The notes under the pieces: model-generated
Databases searched by the model: none
The model's input: the letters and a program-made list of their open reading frames with translations, nothing else
What the model was told of the DNA's origin: nothing
Part shown: piece by piece, positions 1 through 6,072 of the stretch
Layout of the letters: every line of letters begins with the position of its first letter
Numbering within the stretch: position 1 is the stretch's first letter
Position numbers and translations under genes: made by a program
Assembly (NCBI GenBank): GCA_022709995.1
Contig: JAKLHU010000062.1
Location: forward strand, 1 to 8,756
Length of the DNA stretch: 8,756 bases
Source: Verrucomicrobiota bacterium
GTDB lineage: Bacteria > Verrucomicrobiota > Lentisphaeria > Oligosphaerales > Oligosphaeraceae
Direction of reading: 5' to 3'

Positions 1-672
1 GACATCATGATCGCGGCGCGCGACGGCGCCGACCCCGCAGCCAACTCGCGCCTGCGCCTGGCGGTGGAGCAGGCCCGCAAGGCCTCCATGCCCAAGGACA
101 CGCTGGACCGCGCCATCAAAAAGGGCACTGGCGGCGGCGATGGCGTTCAGATGGATACGCTCAGCTACGAGGGGTACGCGGCCGGCGGCGTCGCCGTCAT
201 CATCAACTGCCTGTCCGACAACCGCAACCGCACGGCGGCCGACATCCGGTCCTTCTTCAACAAGTACAACTGCAATCTGGCCAGCAGCGGGTCGGTGTCC
301 TGGAAATTCCATCGCAAGGCGCGTTTTATCGTGGAGGGCGACGCGGCCAACGAGGAGAAGCTGTTTGAGATTCTGCTGGATGGCGGCGCCGATGTGGAGG
401 ACATCTCGGTCGATGGCGGCGTGGCGGAAATTCTCGGAGCGCCGGAAGCCTTCAGCGGCATTCTGGAGATTTTGGAGAAGGCGTCGATTCCGGTGAGCGA
501 ATCGAACATCGCCTTGATTCCGGAGAACATGACGGCGATTACCGACGTGAACGTCGCCCGCCAGGTGCAGAAATTCATTGACGTCCTGGAAGACTATGAC
601 GACGCCCAGGAAGTGTTCACCGACATGGAGATCAGCGACGAAGTCGCCGAACAGATGGAAGACGACGATTAA
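1..672 (+). CDS. yebC: YebC/PmpR (TACO1) family protein, 5' end cut by window
   Basis: This is the YebC/TACO1 family, long annotated as transcriptional regulators and more recently linked to relieving ribosome stalling; the protein is cytoplasmic. The frame is open from base 1 and reads D-I-M-I-A-A-R-D-G, so the ATG at base 7 is an internal methionine, not the start. Family members begin with a segment like M-x-G-H-S-K-W about 25-30 residues earlier, which lies outside the window. Family blocks visible in order are DPAANSRLRLAVEQA, MPKDTLDRAIKKGTG, YEGYAAGGVAVII, CLSDNRNRTAADIR, GSVSWKF and, at the C-terminus, FIDVLEDYDDAQEV followed by ISDEV. The 223 visible residues plus the missing start give the usual length of about 240-250. 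It ends TAA and is followed by a hairpin terminator. Family assignment is firm; the exact role in this organism is not known. Confidence 0.96.
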   Translation, partial: DIMIAARDGADPAANSRLRLAVEQARKASMPKDTLDRAIKKGTGGGDGVQMDTLSYEGYAAGGVAVIINCLSDNRNRTAADIRSFFNKYNCNLASSGSVSWKFHRKARFIVEGDAANEEKLFEILLDGGADVEDISVDGGVAEILGAPEAFSGILEILEKASIPVSESNIALIPENMTAITDVNVARQVQKFIDVLEDYDDAQEVFTDMEISDEVAEQMEDDD

Positions 673-707
673 GACGCCTGGCGGTCAGGCAACGCAGCTT
701 TGAATTC

Positions 708-745
708 AAGGGCGTGATCTGCAAGGATCACGCCTTTCCATTTTG
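708..745 (+). terminator. Rho-independent terminator after yebC
   Basis: A perfect 9-bp stem GGCGTGATC (711-719) / GATCACGCC (726-734) with a 6-nt loop extends by three weaker pairs (AAG 708-710 with TTT 735-737). A T-rich stretch TTTCCATTTT follows. It lies 36 bp past the yebC stop. The gene on the other side, nagB, converges on it about 80 bp away, so the stem may serve both strands, but the T-run favours the + direction. Confidence 0.8.
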
Positions 746-824
746 TGCTTGGAATCAGTACGGGCAGGCCCGGCGCGGTGAGGGTCGGCGGAGAACAGGT
801 CCCGGACTGGCCCGGCGGAAGGGC

Positions 825-1574
825 TCACGGTTTGCGTTTGAGCAGGGAGGCGGATTCCTGGTCGAGGAAGGTATGGCAGTCGGGATGCGTCATCAGGATG
901 GAGGCGGGGCAGAGGTTGGTCAGCGGGCCTTCCAGGGCGTCCTTGACGGCTTGGGCCTTGCGCCGGTCCGGCACCGTGTTGATGATGGCGGCGCTGCTCA
1001 TGATCTGCGGCACGCTCATGGAGAGGGCTCGCTTGGGCACGTCGGCCAGGGTGGGGAACCAGCCTTCGCCGAGTTGCTGGCGGCGGCAGGCCTCGTCCAA
1101 GGAGATGACCAGGAACGGGTCGTCGGTGTCGAAGTCGGCCGGCGGGTCGTTGAAGGCGATGTGGCCGTTTTCGCCGATGCCGATGAAGCCGACGTCCAGC
1201 GGATGTTCCTGTAGAGCCCGGCCCAGGTCGGCAACGACTTTTTTCAGGTCTGGGGTATTGCCGTCGACCGGGAAGAAATGGGCCGGCGGGCAGGGCAGGC
1301 GGTCGATCAGGCGTTTGCGCAGGTTGAAGCGGAAGCCGGCGGGATGGTCGGCGGGCAGGCCGATGTATTCATCCAGGTGGAAGATGGTGATTTTCGACCA
1401 GTCGATGCCGGGCTCGGCGATCAGGGCGTCCTGCAGTTCGAACTGGCTGGCGGCGGTGGCGACGACCAGATTGGCGCTGCCCTTGGCCGCCAGGGCCCGG
1501 CGGATGTAGCCGGCGCCGGTCGCAGCCGCGGCCTTGCCCAGGCTGATTTTGTCGGAGAAGATTTTGACGTGCAT
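825..1574 (-). CDS. nagB: Glucosamine-6-phosphate deaminase family (NagB)
   Basis: The protein (249 aa) belongs to the NagB / 6-phosphogluconolactonase fold family, whose NagB branch converts glucosamine-6-phosphate to fructose-6-phosphate and ammonia in the cytoplasm. NagB hallmarks are HLDEYIGLPADHP (residues 66-78, catalytic Asp68 equivalent to E. coli Asp72), GIGENGHIAFNDP (132-144, His138 equivalent to His143) and EGPLTNLCPAS followed by a histidine near 230. The length matches short NagBs (about 240-266 aa). The start is ATG at 1572-1574, preceded by AGGAG (1582-1586) at 7-nt spacing. It lies 67 bp downstream of uxaA on the same strand, so it is probably cotranscribed. Two active-site positions differ from E. 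coli: Asn136 for Asp141 (as in Bacillus-type NagB, from memory) and Asp143 for Glu148. A related sugar-phosphate isomerase or deaminase with another substrate is possible. Confidence 0.9.
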   Translation of the reverse strand: MHVKIFSDKISLGKAAAATGAGYIRRALAAKGSANLVVATAASQFELQDALIAEPGIDWSKITIFHLDEYIGLPADHPAGFRFNLRKRLIDRLPCPPAHFFPVDGNTPDLKKVVADLGRALQEHPLDVGFIGIGENGHIAFNDPPADFDTDDPFLVISLDEACRRQQLGEGWFPTLADVPKRALSMSVPQIMSSAAIINTVPDRRKAQAVKDALEGPLTNLCPASILMTHPDCHTFLDQESASLLKRKP

Positions 1575-1581
1575 GGTGCTG

Positions 1582-1586
1582 CTCCT
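1582..1586 (-). promoter_or_regulatory. Shine-Dalgarno of nagB
   Basis: On the - strand AGGAG stands 7 nt before the nagB ATG. It fixes this start and shows that nagB has its own strong translation signal, unlike uxaA upstream, which has no visible Shine-Dalgarno. Confidence 0.75.
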
Positions 1587-1641
1587 GTTGCGGAAAGGGG
1601 TGGCGGGAAAATGTCGTCAGGGCGGGCCGGTTGTTGGCGGC

Positions 1642-3129
1642 TCAGAGGGTGACGCCGTCCTTGAAGATGGCGATTTCCTCATAGCCGTGGGTTTCATTGC
1701 GGGCGGGCTGGCCGGAGGCGGTGTCGAGGACGAGCTGGAAAAAGTCCTGGTCGACGGCGTCGCGGTCGGCGTGTTTTTCCAGAAGACGGCCGGCGTTGAA
1801 ATCGATCCAGTGCGGTTTGCGGTCCGCCAGCTCCGTGTTGGAGGCGATTTTCAGGGTTGGGACGACGCCGCCGAAGGGGGTGCCGCGGCCAGTGGTGAAC
1901 AGGACCAGGTGGGCGCCGGCGGCGGAGAGCAGGGTGGTGGCGACCATGTCGTTGCCGGGGCCGGAAAGCAGGTTGAGCCCGCGGCGGCGCGGCTGTTCGC
2001 CGGTCGTGAGGACATCGACGACATGGGTGCGGCCGCCTTTCTGGGTGCAGCCGAGGGATTTGTCCTCCAGGGTCGAGATGCCGCCGGCCTTGTTGCCGGG
2101 CGAGGGATTTTCGTAGATGGCCTGGCCGTGCCGGGTGAAGTAGTTTTTGAAGTCGTTGATCATGGCCACGCATTTCTGGAAGACCTCTGCGGTCTGGCAG
2201 CGCTGCATCAGGAGCGTCTCGGCCCCGAACATCTCCGGGACTTCGCCGAGCAGGGACGTGCCGCCCAGGGCGACGAGCCGGTCGGAAAAACGCCCAAGCA
2301 GGGGATTGGCCGTGATACCGCTCAGCCCGTCGGAACCGCCGCACTTGAGGCCGACGATCAGCTCCGAGGCGGGAATCGGCTCGCGGCGGTCGTGGATGGC
2401 GGCGGCGAGTTCGAGCAGGGCCTGGTATCCGGCGGCAAAGTCGTCGCCTTCCTCCTGGGAGACCAGAAAGCGCCGGTGCCGCGGGTCGTCCGGTCCGAGC
2501 CGTTCGCGGAACGATTCGACGGTGTTGTTTTCGCAGCCCAGGCCCAGCACCAGGACGCCGGCGGCGTTGGGGTGGCGGACGTGGGCGGCGAGGATGGCGC
2601 GGGTCGTTTCATGGTCGTCGCCCAGTTGCGAGCAGCCGTAGGGATGGGTCAGGGCGATGGCGCGGTCGATGGTCGTGGCCGCCGTCGGCCGCTGCCGGTT
2701 GAAGGCCGCGGCCAGGTTCTCGGCCAGCTTGTTGACGCAGCCGACCGTCGGCACGATGTACAGATGGTTGCGGATGCCGACCTGGCCGTTGGCGCGCCGA
2801 TAGCCATGGAACGCGGCGTCGGGCGCGGCCGGCAGGACGACGGGCGCGGGCGGGCCGTCGTAATGGTATTCGACAATGCCGTCCAGCCTGGTCTTGAGAT
2901 TGTGGGCATGGACGTGTTCGCCGGGCGCGATGGCCGCCCGGGCGTTGCCGATGGGCAGGCCGTATTTGACGACCAGGCCGCCGGCCGGAATGGCCGCCAG
3001 AGCGAATTTATGGCCGCGCGGAATGGCATCGCGCAGTTTGAGGCCGGCGACGGCTTCGCCGGCGGCCAGGTCCAGCAAGGCGATGGCGACGTTGTCCTGG
3101 GGGGTGATCTGAAGATGGCGCATGTGCAC
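1642..3129 (-). CDS. uxaA: Altronate dehydratase (UxaA family)
   Basis: UxaA dehydrates D-altronate to 2-keto-3-deoxy-D-gluconate in hexuronate (galacturonate) breakdown; it is a cytoplasmic metal-dependent enzyme. At 495 codons it equals the E. coli length. Domains seen: an N-terminal SAF-like part (about 1-90, with GHKFALAAIPAGG and VVKYGLPIG), a linker, then the large catalytic domain starting near VGIRNHLYIVPTVGCVN (117-133). Conserved cysteines fall in family motifs: C131, C166 (HPYGCSQLGDDH), C199 (LGLGCENN), C263 (LKCGGSDGLSG) and C361 (SLGCTQKGG). TANPLLGRFSDRLV and EVPEMFGAE are also typical. The longest frame starts with GTG at 3127-3129; an ATG two codons later (3121-3123) is equally good, and neither has a clear Shine-Dalgarno. 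It is the first gene of a likely uxaA-nagB unit. The closely related galactarate dehydratase GarD is a less likely alternative. Confidence 0.94.
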   Translation of the reverse strand: MHMRHLQITPQDNVAIALLDLAAGEAVAGLKLRDAIPRGHKFALAAIPAGGLVVKYGLPIGNARAAIAPGEHVHAHNLKTRLDGIVEYHYDGPPAPVVLPAAPDAAFHGYRRANGQVGIRNHLYIVPTVGCVNKLAENLAAAFNRQRPTAATTIDRAIALTHPYGCSQLGDDHETTRAILAAHVRHPNAAGVLVLGLGCENNTVESFRERLGPDDPRHRRFLVSQEEGDDFAAGYQALLELAAAIHDRREPIPASELIVGLKCGGSDGLSGITANPLLGRFSDRLVALGGTSLLGEVPEMFGAETLLMQRCQTAEVFQKCVAMINDFKNYFTRHGQAIYENPSPGNKAGGISTLEDKSLGCTQKGGRTHVVDVLTTGEQPRRRGLNLLSGPGNDMVATTLLSAAGAHLVLFTTGRGTPFGGVVPTLKIASNTELADRKPHWIDFNAGRLLEKHADRDAVDQDFFQLVLDTASGQPARNETHGYEEIAIFKDGVTL

Positions 3130-3232
3130 TTTGCCAATGGCGGTTTGCGGTCAGAGGAAGAAAACTGAGACATGGTCGGGAATGGCACTACGGTCCGGTG
3201 GCGGCCACTCGGATGATCCGGCCAAGTAAAAT

Positions 3233-3260
3233 AGTATATTCCCGTGCGGCCGAAAATCAA
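3233..3260 (-). promoter_or_regulatory. Candidate sigma70-type promoter for uxaA-nagB
   Basis: On the - strand TTGATT (3260-3255) and TATACT (3238-3233) are separated by 16 bp. This AT-rich island stands out in a GC-rich surround and would give a leader of about 100 nt before uxaA. Within the leader, an 11-bp palindrome GTGGC-G-GCCAC (3198-3208) could be an operator or RNA hairpin; this is a guess from symmetry alone. Confidence 0.45.
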
Positions 3261-3324
3261 TCCGGACCCGCCTTCAGCAATCGGGAAATGGCAATCGGTC
3301 AGCCATTGAACATTAGTGAAACGG

Positions 3325-3349
3325 GAGAAGTGACACGGCTTTCAGCCCG
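3325..3349. repeat. AGAGGYGACAC-type repeat copy A, with GGCT/AGCC hairpin
   Basis: Contains AGAAGTGACAC (3326-3336, one change from the core) followed by GGCTTTCAGCC (3337-3347), a 4-bp stem with a 3-nt loop. The same order, core then GGGCTTCCAGCCC hairpin, recurs at 3442-3465, so the two are copies of one longer unit. Confidence 0.6.
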
Positions 3350-3404
3350 CGGTCGACCGCCATTGCCGCAATGAGCATTTTTCCAAAAAGTTGCCGGTAA
3401 GGAT

Positions 3405-3465
3405 GGACCTGGAGGTCCGTGCTACCTCTGGATGACGCGCGAGAGGTGACACGGGCTTCCAGCCC
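3405..3465. repeat. Composite palindromic repeat copy B, three nested or adjacent hairpins
   Basis: In order: GGACCT-GG-AGGTCC (3405-3418); an inverted pair GTGCTACCTCT (3419-3429) and AGAGGTGACAC (3442-3452), complementary except for two positions, around a 12-nt loop; then GGGCT-TCC-AGCCC (3453-3465). The whole can fold as a small cruciform with one central and two flanking hairpins. This resembles REP-like palindromic intergenic units. Confidence 0.6.
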
Positions 3466-3513
3466 ATAAGCGTTAAGTTGTTTTGATATTTTGGTCAACT
3501 TCGAGGAGTAAAC

Positions 3514-3582
3514 ATGTTTTTCTTAATAGAGACAATCTGTTCCTGTATAAAGGATTGTGTTCATGTAAATCCAGCCTCGTAG
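3514..3582 (+). CDS. Possible 22-aa small ORF
   Basis: ATG at 3514 is preceded by GAGGAG (3503-3508) at 5-nt spacing, a good ribosome site. The peptide would be MFFLIETICSCIKDCVHVNP plus two residues (A, S), with three cysteines. The TAG stop falls inside the repeat at 3571-3591. There is no clear + strand promoter and no family that I recognise. It could be chance in an AT-rich patch. Confidence 0.15.
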   Translation: MFFLIETICSCIKDCVHVNPAS

Positions 3583-3592
3583 AGGTGACACC
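3567..3592. repeat. AGAGGYGACAC repeat, copy 1 (+ orientation)
   Basis: Reads AAATCCAGCCTCG, one base, then AGAGGTGACAC (core 3581-3591). GCCTC and GAGGT can pair across GTA, with one G-T wobble. Copy 2 lies exactly 80 bp downstream in the same orientation. Confidence 0.75.
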
Positions 3593-3598
3593 ATAAGT

Positions 3599-3631
3599 AA
3601 CCCCAGGTGGAGCGAAGCGGAACCTGGGGTT
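3599..3631. repeat. Hairpin AACCCCAGGT / ACCTGGGGTT
   Basis: A perfect 10-bp stem (3599-3608 with 3622-3631) around the 13-nt loop GGAGCGAAGCGGA. It lies between repeat copies 1 and 2. There is no T-run on either side, so it is unlikely to be a terminator; it looks like part of the repeat unit. Confidence 0.7.
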
Positions 3632-3646
3632 GAGGCATCCCCGCAA

Positions 3647-3671
3647 AAATCCAGCCTCGGAGAGGCGACAC
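3647..3671. repeat. AGAGGYGACAC repeat, copy 2 (+ orientation)
   Basis: Reads AAATCCAGCCTCG, one base, then AGAGGCGACAC (core 3661-3671). It differs from copy 1 by two bases over 25. GCCTC pairs perfectly with GAGGC over a GGA loop; the base that differs in the core keeps the stem paired (C here, T as a wobble in copy 1). Confidence 0.75.
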
Positions 3672-3762
3672 TGCAATCCGCGCCGGTTTGAGCGGATCGC
3701 CACTCGAGGAAAGACGCTGGCTCAGGTGTTGTAATTCGTTGTCGCATAACCAGGTGGCGAAG

Positions 3763-3785
3763 GTGTCGCCTCTTCGAGGCTGGGA
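3763..3785. repeat. AGAGGYGACAC repeat, copy 3 (inverted)
   Basis: Reverse complement of the same unit: GTGTCGCCTCT (3763-3773), then TCGAGGCTGGGA. The stem GCCTC / GAGGC is intact over a TTC loop. It ends two bases before the left end of the insertion sequence, so the IS abuts, or inserted next to, a repeat. Confidence 0.7.
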
Positions 3786-3787
3786 TC

Positions 3788-3804
3788 TTAGCCCAACTTT
3801 CGCA
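3788..3804. repeat. Left terminal inverted repeat of the IS
   Basis: TTAGCCCAACTTTCGCA, an exact reverse complement of the right end at 5959-5975. The outermost bases could belong to the flank, because TTA/TAA pairing may be chance. Confidence 0.88.
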
Positions 3805-3845
3805 CCAAAAAAAGTCTGAAAAAAGTTTTTTGAGGCTGGGCGTTT

Positions 3846-3874
3846 TTGGACTGTTTCTGTAAGTGCCTCATAAT
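3846..3874 (+). promoter_or_regulatory. Candidate transposase promoter
   Basis: TTGGAC (3846-3851) and CATAAT (3869-3874) stand 17 bp apart inside the IS upstream of the transposase. The -10 is close to consensus and the -35 is weak. The leader to the chosen ATG would be about 165 nt. Confidence 0.35.
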
Positions 3875-4044
3875 CAACGATTCGATTTTTCAAAAATGCG
3901 TTTGTAGTGCCTGTGGGATTTTGAAAGGCGATTTGCATTTTGAGATTTTGGCTTATTTTTATGGCGTGTCCGCGATCGTGCGCTGGTGAGCGCACAAGGT
4001 CGGTTGCGGCGGTGGGTCTGATTGGCGAGGCCAGGCGACAGTCC

Positions 4045-5928
4045 ATGTTTCTACGCGAAAAGACGACAAAGAACGGTACTCTCCTGCAATTGGTGCGCAG
4101 CGTCAGGACTGCTGACGGCCATGTCCAGCAGCGGATCGTCGCCTCGCTGGGGGGGCTGCGCATCCCGCTTTCACTTCGCCGTGAGGTCGCTGTCGCCGTT
4201 GAAAACCGTCTTGAGCGGGCATCGTCGCAGGAGCTCTTTCCGCTTCCTCTCGAGGTCGCCCGGCATGTGGATGAGGTCCTGCACCGGGTCCAGGCGGCCA
4301 CGGTGAACTCTCCCGCCTCTGCCTCTTCGCCCCCGGTTGCGTGCCCCTTGCCGCCCTGCGAAGCGGTGCTTGACGGCGTTCTGGTCAATCAAGTATCCCA
4401 TTGTCAAGATACGATGCTGGGGCCCTTTCTGCCCCTGGAAGCGGCGTGGAGGGCGTTGGGGCTGGAGGGTTTTCTGCAGCGGCAAGGCTTGTCCCAAAGT
4501 CAAATCAACGCCGCCAAGGTTTGCGTTTACAACCGCCTGTGTGATCCGACCAGCGAAAATGGCCTGCACGACTGGGTGGCGACCACCTCTCTGTCGGATT
4601 TGCTCGGCGACCGTTTCGAACTGACTGGCCGCGACCGCTATTACCGCGCCGGCGACAAACTGCTGGGCTGCAAAGCCAAGCTGGAGAAGCATCTGGCGGC
4701 ACGGGAGACGGCTGAGTTTTCCCTTTCCCGCTCCATTTTGCTCTACGATCTGACCAACAGCTACTTTGAAGGCCAGGCAGAGGCCAACAACCTGGCCGCG
4801 CGCAGCATGAACAGCAAGGAGAATCGGACGGACTGTCCGCTGGTGGCTTTGGGCATGGTGCTTGACGCCGATGGTTTTCCCCTGTGCCACAAGGTGTTCC
4901 CGGGCAACATTCACGACTGCAAGACGATTGGTGACATCGTCATCGAACTGCGGAAACTCTCCGGCATGGACAAGACGCCTACCGTTATCCTTGACGGCGG
5001 CATTGCCACCGAGGAAAACCTGGCCTTCCTGTTGGCGAAGGGCTACGATTACATCGTCAGTGGCAAACGACAATCACGCGGTGACTTCTATGACGAGTTC
5101 CTTGCCGGTGATGACTTCCATGAAATAGCCGGTCGCGACCCGAGGAAAGCCGTGTCCGTACGCCAGCTCCCCCGGGGCCGTGAGCAGATCGTGCTGTGCA
5201 AAAGCGAAGCCAGAAAGCTCAAGGAAGACGCCATGATCAGCAAGGCCGAACAAAAATTCCTGGAGGAGCTGGAGAAGCTCCGGCAACGGATCGCCAAAGG
5301 CGACGCCCGGCTCAAGCTGGGCAAGGGCGACGCCAGCGTCCATCGCGCCATCGGCAAGATCTGCGCGACCCGCAGTCGCGTGGCCAAGTTCTACGACGTC
5401 AACTACGCGGGCGCGGACGAGAAGGTGCTTTCCTGGAAAAGGAAAGAGGACGAGTACGGGGAAGCCATGGAGCTGAATGGATGCTATTTCCTGCGAACCA
5501 ACCGGATAGACCTGAACGACGACGAGTTGTGGCGCATTTACATGTCGCTGTCGCGGATCGAAGCTGGTTGGCGTGACATGAAAAGTGATCTGGGGCTGCG
5601 CCCCTTCTACCATCAGACGGACGAACGCTGCGAGGCGCATATCATGATTACGGTGCTGGCCTTTCATCTGCAGCGCTGGGTGGAACAAAAAATGGCCATG
5701 GCCGGACATGCCGTGACCTTCAAAAATGTGCGCCGGCTCCTGCAGACGCACAGTTACTCGACCATCTGTCTGCCGACGAAGGACGGCAAGCTGCACACCC
5801 TCCGCAGACCGGGGCTGCCCGACCAGCGGCAGGCTGCCGTCTACCGGGACCTCGGCATCGACCTCGCGACCCTGCCGGTGGCCCGTACGACGTCACTGCC
5901 CGACACGGAGGCAAAAAAAGGACTGTAG
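4045..5928 (+). CDS. IS1634 family DDE transposase
   Basis: A cut-and-paste transposase of about 627 aa that acts on the IS ends. I chose ATG 4045 because the family begins with a segment like this one ([19 protein letters not shown], followed later by [10 protein letters not shown]). The same frame is open further upstream to an ATG at 3940, but that extension looks non-conserved. Catalytic residues by motif: Asp235 in [12 protein letters not shown], Asp317 in [18 protein letters not shown], and Glu506 in [18 protein letters not shown] with Lys513 seven residues on, the E-x6-K signature of the IS4 group. [15 protein letters not shown] and AFHLQRW after it are also typical. A charged helical segment at about residues 390-450 separates the second Asp from the Glu, as in IS1634 relatives. 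No frameshift or stop is seen, so it may be active. Its last codons overlap, antisense, the end of the broken pilin frame. Confidence 0.93.
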   Translation: MFLREKTTKNGTLLQLVRSVRTADGHVQQRIVASLGGLRIPLSLRREVAVAVENRLERASSQELFPLPLEVARHVDEVLHRVQAATVNSPASASSPPVACPLPPCEAVLDGVLVNQVSHCQDTMLGPFLPLEAAWRALGLEGFLQRQGLSQSQINAAKVCVYNRLCDPTSENGLHDWVATTSLSDLLGDRFELTGRDRYYRAGDKLLGCKAKLEKHLAARETAEFSLSRSILLYDLTNSYFEGQAEANNLAARSMNSKENRTDCPLVALGMVLDADGFPLCHKVFPGNIHDCKTIGDIVIELRKLSGMDKTPTVILDGGIATEENLAFLLAKGYDYIVSGKRQSRGDFYDEFLAGDDFHEIAGRDPRKAVSVRQLPRGREQIVLCKSEARKLKEDAMISKAEQKFLEELEKLRQRIAKGDARLKLGKGDASVHRAIGKICATRSRVAKFYDVNYAGADEKVLSWKRKEDEYGEAMELNGCYFLRTNRIDLNDDELWRIYMSLSRIEAGWRDMKSDLGLRPFYHQTDERCEAHIMITVLAFHLQRWVEQKMAMAGHAVTFKNVRRLLQTHSYSTICLPTKDGKLHTLRRPGLPDQRQAAVYRDLGIDLATLPVARTTSLPDTEAKKGL

Positions 5929-5958
5929 TGCCTTTTTGAGCGTAGCTTTACCCCCAAA

Positions 5959-5975
5959 TGCGAAAGTTGGGCTAA
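5959..5975. repeat. Right terminal inverted repeat of the IS
   Basis: TGCGAAAGTTGGGCTAA, the exact reverse complement of 3788-3804. Similarity between the broken pilin and its paralogue begins at 5975, so the element ends here to within a base. Confidence 0.88.
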
Positions 5976-6072
5976 TCGTCCGCGCCTTGTCGCGCGCCTT
6001 GCTCAAAGCCGGCAGCAGCATCGCCGCCAGAATCGCAATGATGGCGATCACGACCAGCAATTCAATCAAGGT
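5975..6072. repeat. Pilin 5' segment, near-identical to 6892-6989
   Basis: These 98 bp align without gaps to 6892-6989 (offset 917 bp) with 7 mismatches by my count (about 93%). They cover the membrane-helix codons and the start of the mature chain. Similarity ends sharply: on one side at the IS boundary, on the other within the codons before Phe-Thr-Leu. The pair is a substrate for recombination or gene conversion. Confidence 0.85.

Larger units (their letters stand above)
3241..3787. other. Repeat-rich intergenic region, no convincing gene
   Basis: No frame here has a recognisable protein. The stretch holds at least five copies of AGAGGYGACAC-type repeats, several hairpins and an AT-rich patch (about 3470-3570) unlike the GC-rich surround. 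It ends directly at the left inverted repeat of the insertion sequence. If the IS had simply inserted into the pilin gene on its other side, the rest of that gene should be found here, and I do not see it. Confidence 0.7.
3788..5975 (+). mobile_element. IS1634-type insertion sequence (about 2.19 kb)
   Basis: It is bounded by perfect 17-bp terminal inverted repeats (3788-3804 and 5959-5975) and carries one DDE transposase on the + strand. About 240 bp of non-coding sequence precedes the transposase and about 30 bp follows it. Length and organisation fit the IS1634 family (former IS4 group). No clear target-site duplication is visible: the bases next to the left end are GGGATC and next to the right end TCGTCC. 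The right end coincides with the point where a pilin gene is broken. Confidence 0.88.

Noticed and set aside
1534..3168. A 544-codon open frame on the + strand covering uxaA
   Set aside because: It is the antisense shadow of uxaA, caused by high GC at third positions; it is glycine/valine/alanine-rich with no domain, while the - strand frame matches UxaA along its full length.
3313..3703. - strand frames of 61, 76 and 74 codons in the repeat region
   Set aside because: They translate the palindromic repeats, have no ribosome sites, and resemble no family.
3567..3785. CRISPR-like array from the repeated CCAGCCTCG...GACAC units
   Set aside because: Only three copies, spacing of 80 bp and then about 100 bp, one copy inverted, units diverge, a hairpin sits in one spacer, and there are no cas genes.
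3940..4044. Upstream extension of the transposase from ATG 3940
   Set aside because: The 35 extra residues do not look like the family N-terminus, which begins at the M-F-L-R-E-K segment at 4045.
4171..5796. Long - strand frames (4171-5073 and 5074-5796) opposite the transposase
   Set aside because: Shadows of the transposase frame, with no motif of their own; the + strand has the DDE residues and family blocks.
3789..5974. A 2-bp TA target duplication flanking the IS
   Set aside because: TA is self-complementary and falls inside the inverted-repeat match, so it cannot be told apart from the IS end; IS1634 elements usually make longer duplications, which are absent.
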